From: Sedimentitalea nanhaiensis DSM 24252
GTDB lineage: Bacteria; Pseudomonadota; Alphaproteobacteria; Rhodobacterales; Rhodobacteraceae
Direction: 5' to 3'
Length of the DNA stretch: 55,854 bases
Assembly (NCBI RefSeq): GCF_000473225.1
Contig: NZ_AXBG01000001.1
Span: 1 to 55,854, forward strand
The position numbers were made by a program, and so were the translations under genes. The notes beneath the pieces were generated by a model, which was not told where the DNA came from, ran no database searches, and worked only from the letters and a program-made list of their open reading frames with translations. Below, one piece after another: positions 51,273-55,854 of this stretch. Position 1 is the first letter of the stretch; the number at the start of each line of letters is the position of its first letter.

Positions 51273-52073
51273 TCATTCCCCGAACGGATCCCGATAGATC
51301 CCCAGCTTCTGTTTCAGCGCCAGCCACAGGAAGGGCGGGTTTTCAATGATATAGCGGCGGAACCGAACGCGGGGTTGTTTGATCAGGCGATAGAACCATT
51401 CCAGCCCAGCATCCGTCACCCACGGCGCGGGGCGGGGCAAGGTGCCTGCCTCGTAATCGATGGTGCCGCCCAAAGGCAGCCACAGCTTCACCCCCGGCAT
51501 CCTGTCGCGATATTTGACAATGAACTTCTCTTGCCGCCCGCCGCCAAGACCGACCAGGCAGGCGGAGGCACCGGACGCATTGATCGCCTCGATCACGCGC
51601 TCGATCTCGCCTTCGCGGGTCTCGAGGTCAAAGGCCGGGGCATCGGTGCCGACGATGATGTCGCGGCCGACCTTCCTGTTGATCCGCTCGCGCGCCAGCT
51701 CGGCGATCCCCGGCTTGCCGCCGCACAGAAACACGGTCACCTCCGGATTGTCCTTGTGGTGCATGTAAAAGCGCGGGAAATAGTCGCTGCCTGACACGCG
51801 CTCTTGCACCGGTGTGCCAAGCAGCTTGAGAACGGCATACATGATCTGGCTGTCGCATGTGATCACATCGAACTTGTCCAGCAGGTCATAGAACGCACGG
51901 TCGTGCTGCAGCTTCATCATCATGTCCACATGCAGCGTCAGCATGGACCCCTCGGGAAAATCCCTGACCAGGGCGTCCATGGACAGATCGTTCACCCACG
52001 CATTCAGCAGCGGCACACGCTTAAGCTCTCCCAAGCCCGCAGCCGGTACCACGTCGCGACAATTGTCCTTCAT
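51273..52073 (-). CDS. WecG/TagA/CpsF-family glycosyltransferase (GT26)
   Basis: 266 residues from the ATG at 52073, with GAAAGG nine bases upstream; an open frame extends 28 codons farther but lacks support. Motifs are LLNAWVNDLSMDALV, TLHVDMMMKLQHDRAFYDLLDKFDVITCDSQIMYAVLKL, VSGSDYFPRFY, VFLCGGKPG, CLVGLGGGRQEKFI, and WLPLGGTIDYEAGTLPRPAPWV, typical of GT26 enzymes. They add the second sugar (ManNAc or ManNAcA, or glucose in some) to the lipid-linked first sugar of a repeat unit. With WecE- and WecC-like genes nearby an enterobacterial-common-antigen-like unit is suggested. Confidence 0.9.
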   Translation of the reverse strand: MKDNCRDVVPAAGLGELKRVPLLNAWVNDLSMDALVRDFPEGSMLTLHVDMMMKLQHDRAFYDLLDKFDVITCDSQIMYAVLKLLGTPVQERVSGSDYFPRFYMHHKDNPEVTVFLCGGKPGIAELARERINRKVGRDIIVGTDAPAFDLETREGEIERVIEAINASGASACLVGLGGGRQEKFIVKYRDRMPGVKLWLPLGGTIDYEAGTLPRPAPWVTDAGLEWFYRLIKQPRVRFRRYIIENPPFLWLALKQKLGIYRDPFGE

Positions 52074-52813
52074 GTGAAAGCGCCTTTCGTTCTGTCGACC
52101 CCAGAAGGGGCAAGCGAAATGCCCTCCGCCGAAAAAACACAACTTATGGTAGAGCAAATCAAGAGTGCGTTAATCTTTGAGTAACAAGACGAACCCATCC
52201 TCTCCCCGCCGAACCCTGCCTTTTCCAAGTGCTGCTCAGACATGATCGAAATCGTTCACCCTTCAGAAATCGGCCGGCACTGCCGCGAAAATGCCCCTGA
52301 CGTATCGGGCATTCAGCCCATCCTTGCAACTGCATTGGGGCCACATTGAGACTGAAGCACAGCGACCAAAGGGCAATTCTGCACTGTACTGACGGGACCG
52401 CAGAGCGGGAAAAGGAATCCCGAAACTCGGGTGACGCAGGGTCATCTTTCCCGTTAAAGATGAACCATCGGCGAAAACCCGCAGATAGCGCGCGTATTCG
52501 GATCTCCCCATTCCGAAATCGGATCGTTGCCCGTACAAGGCGGGCGCGACGCGTCCTGCATCGCATCACACTCACGAGAACAGGCAGAGCAAATGACACG
52601 AGCAGACAGGTTATCCTGTGGCACACCTTGCCATGGCGAAACGTAAACGGACCGACACCACCTGACCATCTTGGCATCAAACAGCCTCCACCCGCAGGGG
52701 TTCCGGTTGCCGAATGGATCGAGAAACATAAAACACACACAAAAAAAACAGCCTGCGGCAGTTCGGAAGAATGATCGGCTGACGCGCAGGCCATAAAAAC
52801 TTGGGACAAACAT
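52074..52813. other. long non-coding divergent region
   Basis: 740 bases between the reverse GT26 gene and the forward beta-helix gene. It has an A-run and a CACACACAAAAAAAA stretch at 52733-52749, and a 7-bp inverted repeat GCCTGCG (52751-52757) / CGCAGGC (52785-52791) about 25-60 bases before the start codon, which could fold in the leader of the downstream mRNA. Several short frames on both strands have no features of real genes. The region presumably carries two promoters and may carry a regulatory leader. Confidence 0.4.
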
Positions 52814-52908
52814 ATGCCTTGGACTTCCAACCTTTCTTTTTCTTGGTCAAAGCCCCCCTCCTGGCAGGACATGCTTGCCTGGAGACGCGGATTGGACACC
52901 GCCGCCCC

Positions 52909-53139
52909 GGAGCCGGAAGAACCAGAAGTCGAACTGCCAAGGCCGCCCGAAGAGCCGGAAGTCGAGCTGCCAGAGCCGCCCGAGGTCGTCACTCCCGAGG
53001 TCCCGGAAGAGCCGGGAGTCGAACTCCCAAGACCGCCGGAAGAACCCGAAGAGCCGGAAGTCGAACTGCCAAGGCCGCCCGAAGAGCCCGAAGAGCCGGA
53101 AGACCCGGAAGTCGAACCGCCAGAGCCGCCCGAGGTCGA
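52909..53139 (+). repeat. imperfect DNA/protein repeat encoding Pro/Glu-rich linker
   Basis: About five degenerate units built on GAAGTCGAACTGCCAAGGCC (protein EVELPRPPEEPE), of 30-50 bases each. The DNA copies are close enough to expand or shrink by recombination. The encoded stretch is probably an extended, stiff spacer between the N-terminus and the surface domains, like proline-rich spacers in other cell-surface proteins. Confidence 0.75.
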
Positions 53140-53222
53140 TAATGGAGGGCAGATTGAACCTGTCTCGTTAAGCCAAGGGGCGACTGCCGCCGTCGCTGGT
53201 GGGCGGGTGACCGTGTTTGCGG

Positions 53223-53260
53223 TCGACGCTACGCAGAACATTCGACGCTACGCAGAACAT
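53223..53260 (+). repeat. exact 19-bp tandem duplication causing a frameshift
   Basis: TCGACGCTACGCAGAACAT occurs twice head-to-tail (53223-53241, 53242-53260). Its length is not a multiple of three, so it shifts the frame by one in the beta-helix gene. It could arise by slippage, and loss of one copy by the same route would restore the gene. Confidence 0.9.
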
Positions 53261-55854
53261 CGCTTCGATCCAGATCACCAATGGCCCCGCGCACGGAAAT
53301 GTCACGGTCAATCCCGACAACACGCTGGCCCTGGTCATGTCGGGCAGCGACTACAGCGGAGCACTCTCGTTCGACTTTAAAATCACCTATGCCAATGGCA
53401 CCACCGAGACCCGCAGCGCGGCGCTGGATGTTGCCGCCCCCGAACAGGACGCCGGCTGGGGTGAAGGCAAGCACTACATGCTGGAGACCGATGCACAGGG
53501 CGATCTGGTCGTCGAAACCGGCGACAATCACCGCAAGGTCTATGTCTCGGGCAGCGACGGCGCGCTGACAGCTGCCGACATCGCCGCCCGCGAAGGCGTC
53601 AGCGAGGGTACGGTCACCGGAAAGTGGCTGATGGATCATCCGGAATACGGTGGCTCGGAAGACATGGCCCTGGCCACGGATGTCGGCATGGACCTGTGGG
53701 ATGCGCTCCTCTACCCCTCCGGCGGAACTCCGACCATTGCATCGCATTGGCTGATGTTCGAAAAGGGCTATACCTATGAAAATGCCGGACGGCTGATCGG
53801 TGTGGCCGCATCGGGGGAAAGCCCGCTGCATCCGCTCTATGTATCGTCATGGGGCGAAGGTGATCGGCCAGTACTAACCGACCCGATCAAGATCTACCAG
53901 CTCGAAAGCCAGAATGTCGTGTTCGACGATATCGCACCGCAAGGCGGTATCCTGAGCCTGGGCGGTGAAAACATCATCGTCAACAACAGTCAAGTCTCCG
54001 ACGGTGGCGGGATTATAAACATCCAGAATACGGAAGGTTTTACCCTCCGCGATTCCGACCTCTCACACATCCTCAACCCAGCGCAAACCGATGGGTATTG
54101 GTCCGGAGGCGGAACCGCCTTTTTCTCGACCAACACAACTGGCATCCTCATGGAAGGCAACATCATCCACCACAATGGCTGGGAGGACGATTACCTGCCG
54201 GACGGATCCACTGAAGGTGGTGTGCCGCCCACCATGTTCTCCCACGGTGTTTATCTTCAAAACGACACCTCTGATGTCACCGCGCGCGACAATATCATCT
54301 CGCAGGCGAGCTCAGTGGGAGTCCAGTTCCGGGGCGGCGCATTCATCGAAGACAACGTTTTTGTCGACAACAATGTCGCCGTGAACATGATGGGCGGCAT
54401 CTATGAATCGCAGGGCGATGGCCCGATCGGAAATTTCACTTTCTTCACCGACAATGTGGTGACCTCCGGGGCGCACAAGGAATGGACCCATGGCGCTGTC
54501 GGCGGTCGGACCCTGGGCGTGGAAGTTAAGGCCATCGACACCACGCTGCTGGACAACATCATCGCGCATCTCGCAGATCCGGACAATCCGGAAGAACTGG
54601 CAAGAAAAACGGTCACCCATGATGCGCTGCAAATTCGAAACGAAACAGTCTATGACGATACTATCATCTACAATTGGGCAGGCGGCGGTTGGGTCAGCCC
54701 ATCCTCTGTCACAGACAACGGCAAAGTGACGGACACAGACCTCGCAGACCAGACCACGATCCAGAGATTTGCGGCAGAGGTTCTGGGTCAGGACAAGGCC
54801 ACCATCGCCGAACTGATGGAAGCCATCTTGGCAGATGAGGTCGATGTAACGGCGGATGATATCATCGCCTATTTCCAGAACGGGTTCGGTGTCGAAGCCA
54901 GCGGCAACGGCAGCGCCACCAGCCATCGCTTCATTCCGAACGCTCTGGCCGATGGCATCCGCTGGGACAACCGTATCAACTGGAACAACGAGGAACTGCC
55001 CGACAACGGCGACCGCGTCGATCTGGGCGGCAACCACGTGCAATACGGCGGCACCACGCAGCTGGACGATCTGGACCTGGGCGGCGGCGCACTCTACGTC
55101 AACAGCGGCAAGCTCAGCGTCGAGGATACATTGGCCTCCAGCGGAGACGCGGGCCTGATCCAGACCATCAACGCCGGACAGTTCTGGACCGACGGCTATG
55201 CCGGCAACCAGGTGCTGACGCTCCAGGTGGATGGCGGGCGCTTTGCCAATACCGGCGACGTCACTGGCAAGACCCTGCTGCAGGCCACTGATGGGCAAAC
55301 CCTGCTGGCGACCTCGGGCGCCACCTACAAGGTCACCAACGGCAGCCAGCTGATCATCGACGGCTCGGACGCCCGAATCGGATTTGACGGTGCCAGCAGC
55401 GGCGATGCCAAACTGCAAATGCAGAACGGCAGCACGCTGACCTTCAAGGGCGATGCCGACGGGTTCTCGACCATCGAGGAATTCCGTTCCGGTGCCTGGG
55501 ATCAGGCCGGAAGCCCGGTCAAATCAAGCGTCACGCTGGACGGCACCTTGCGGATCGACCTGTCCGACTATGACGGTGGGGCCGGGTCGCACACCCTGAT
55601 CGCGGTGGACGAACTGCTGGGCCAGCTGGACAAGATCGAGTTCATCGGACTGGGCAACGGTCTGGACGCCGATCTGGTGGTCGACCACGCCACCGACACC
55701 GTCCGGCTCGATATCAGCTCGGGCAGTGGCCAGGGCGTGACGGATATCATCGACAATGTCGCGCCTGCCGTCGGGCCGGTCGTTTCCGATCTGACCGATG
55801 ACATCGGTTTGCCGACCGAAGACCAGGTCTGGTTGCTTTCCTGACCCGACCACA

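Larger units (their letters stand above)
52814..55844 (+). pseudogene. Pro/Glu-repeat and right-handed beta-helix protein, split by a 19-bp tandem duplication
   Basis: One gene read in two frames: 52814-53380 and 53217-55844. At 53223-53241 and 53242-53260 the 19-mer TCGACGCTACGCAGAACAT is repeated exactly in tandem. Removing one copy gives a single 1003-residue frame with VDATQNIASIQITNG across the joint. Residues 1-30 are an unusual N-terminus (MPWTSNLSFSWSKPP), 31-110 are a Pro/Glu repeat, 120-200 a cadherin-like domain (GPAHGNVTVNPDNTLALVMSG, LSFDFKITYANGTTE), about 260-500 a right-handed beta-helix (GFTLRDSDLSHI, MEGNIIHHNGW, ARDNIISQASSVGVQF), and the rest beta-rich, autotransporter-passenger-like repeats. 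No signal peptide is seen. The intact protein would be a large secreted polysaccharide-binding or -cleaving protein; as it stands only the first 188 codons, or an internal restart, can be translated. Confidence 0.8.

Noticed and set aside
52159-53241. Reverse open frame of 360 codons rich in Gly and Ser
   Set aside because: The Gly/Ser run is the antisense of the Pro/Glu repeat; the rest lies in a non-coding divergent region.
54312-55418. Reverse open frame of 368 codons
   Set aside because: Antisense to the beta-helix protein, whose forward frame has clear repeat structure.

Overview
The window reads as an extrachromosomal replicon of a marine alphaproteobacterium, most likely of the Rhodobacteraceae (Roseobacter group). 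The evidence is the high-GC coding style, replication initiators of the RPA family (Pfam 'Replication initiator protein A'), a small ParA with a ribbon-helix-helix-like partner, and an exosortase of the XrtD type together with a VPLPA-CTERM protein. No rRNA, tRNA, core housekeeping or conjugation/mobilisation genes were seen. No gene is cut at either edge, and a 13-bp perfect hairpin at base 2 sits 14 bases beyond the last stop codon if the ends are joined. The window may therefore be a complete circular plasmid of about 56 kb (inference).

Layout. 1-6.7 kb, maintenance block: an Xre-like regulator, an unrecognised gene, a first iteron origin with its RPA initiator, a serine resolvase with a res-like site, and an Xre/RES toxin-antitoxin pair. 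6.9-11.8 kb: five overlapping forward genes (sugar aminotransferase, GtrB-like transferase, WxcM-like ketoisomerase/acyltransferase fusion, a multi-spanning GT-C-like protein and a GtrA flippase). These look like a lipid-linked 3-amino-3,6-dideoxyhexose side-branch module. 11.7-14.3 kb: an MBOAT/SGNH pair for O-acylation. 14.3-17.4 kb: a second iteron origin and RPA initiator, an orphan copy of the Rep C-terminus, parA, a small parB-like gene, and repeated CCTAGG/ATAGGAT palindromes.

17.4-23.3 kb: the core of a Wzx/Wzy polysaccharide pathway (flippase, two GT2 enzymes, a sulfotransferase, a Wzy-like polymerase). 23.6-28.7 kb: two large, back-to-back surface-type proteins (Ig/FN3 repeats; PKD plus right-handed beta-helix). 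28.9-36.4 kb: an acyltransferase-3, a GT4, asparagine synthetase B, a second GT4-like enzyme and two GNAT-type proteins. 36.6-45.8 kb: the VPLPA-CTERM protein, a nucleotide-sugar dehydrogenase, GT2 and GT4 enzymes, a DUF535 protein, a hexapeptide acetyltransferase, another acyltransferase-3 and the exosortase. 45.8-52.1 kb, all reverse: an unrecognised probable transferase, a hexapeptide acetyltransferase, a WecE-like aminotransferase, an adenylation/carrier/acyltransferase fusion and a WecG/TagA-type transferase. 52.8-55.8 kb: a Pro/Glu-rich beta-helix protein broken by an exact 19-bp tandem duplication.

Together these genes describe an exopolysaccharide plasmid. Nucleotide sugars are aminated, oxidised and perhaps amidated; glycosyltransferases build a lipid-linked unit; Wzx/Wzy flip and polymerise it; sulfo-, O-acyl and N-acyl groups decorate it; and large beta-helix or Ig-type proteins may bind or process it. 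The initiating phosphoglycosyltransferase, the dTDP-sugar precursor genes (rmlA/rmlB) and the Wza/Wzc export machinery are absent, so the chromosome or another plasmid must supply them. The most unusual items are the twin origins with different iteron words, the orphan Rep C-terminal gene beside parA, the three-domain adenylation-carrier-acyltransferase fusion, and the 19-bp duplication that may be a switch or a recent lesion.
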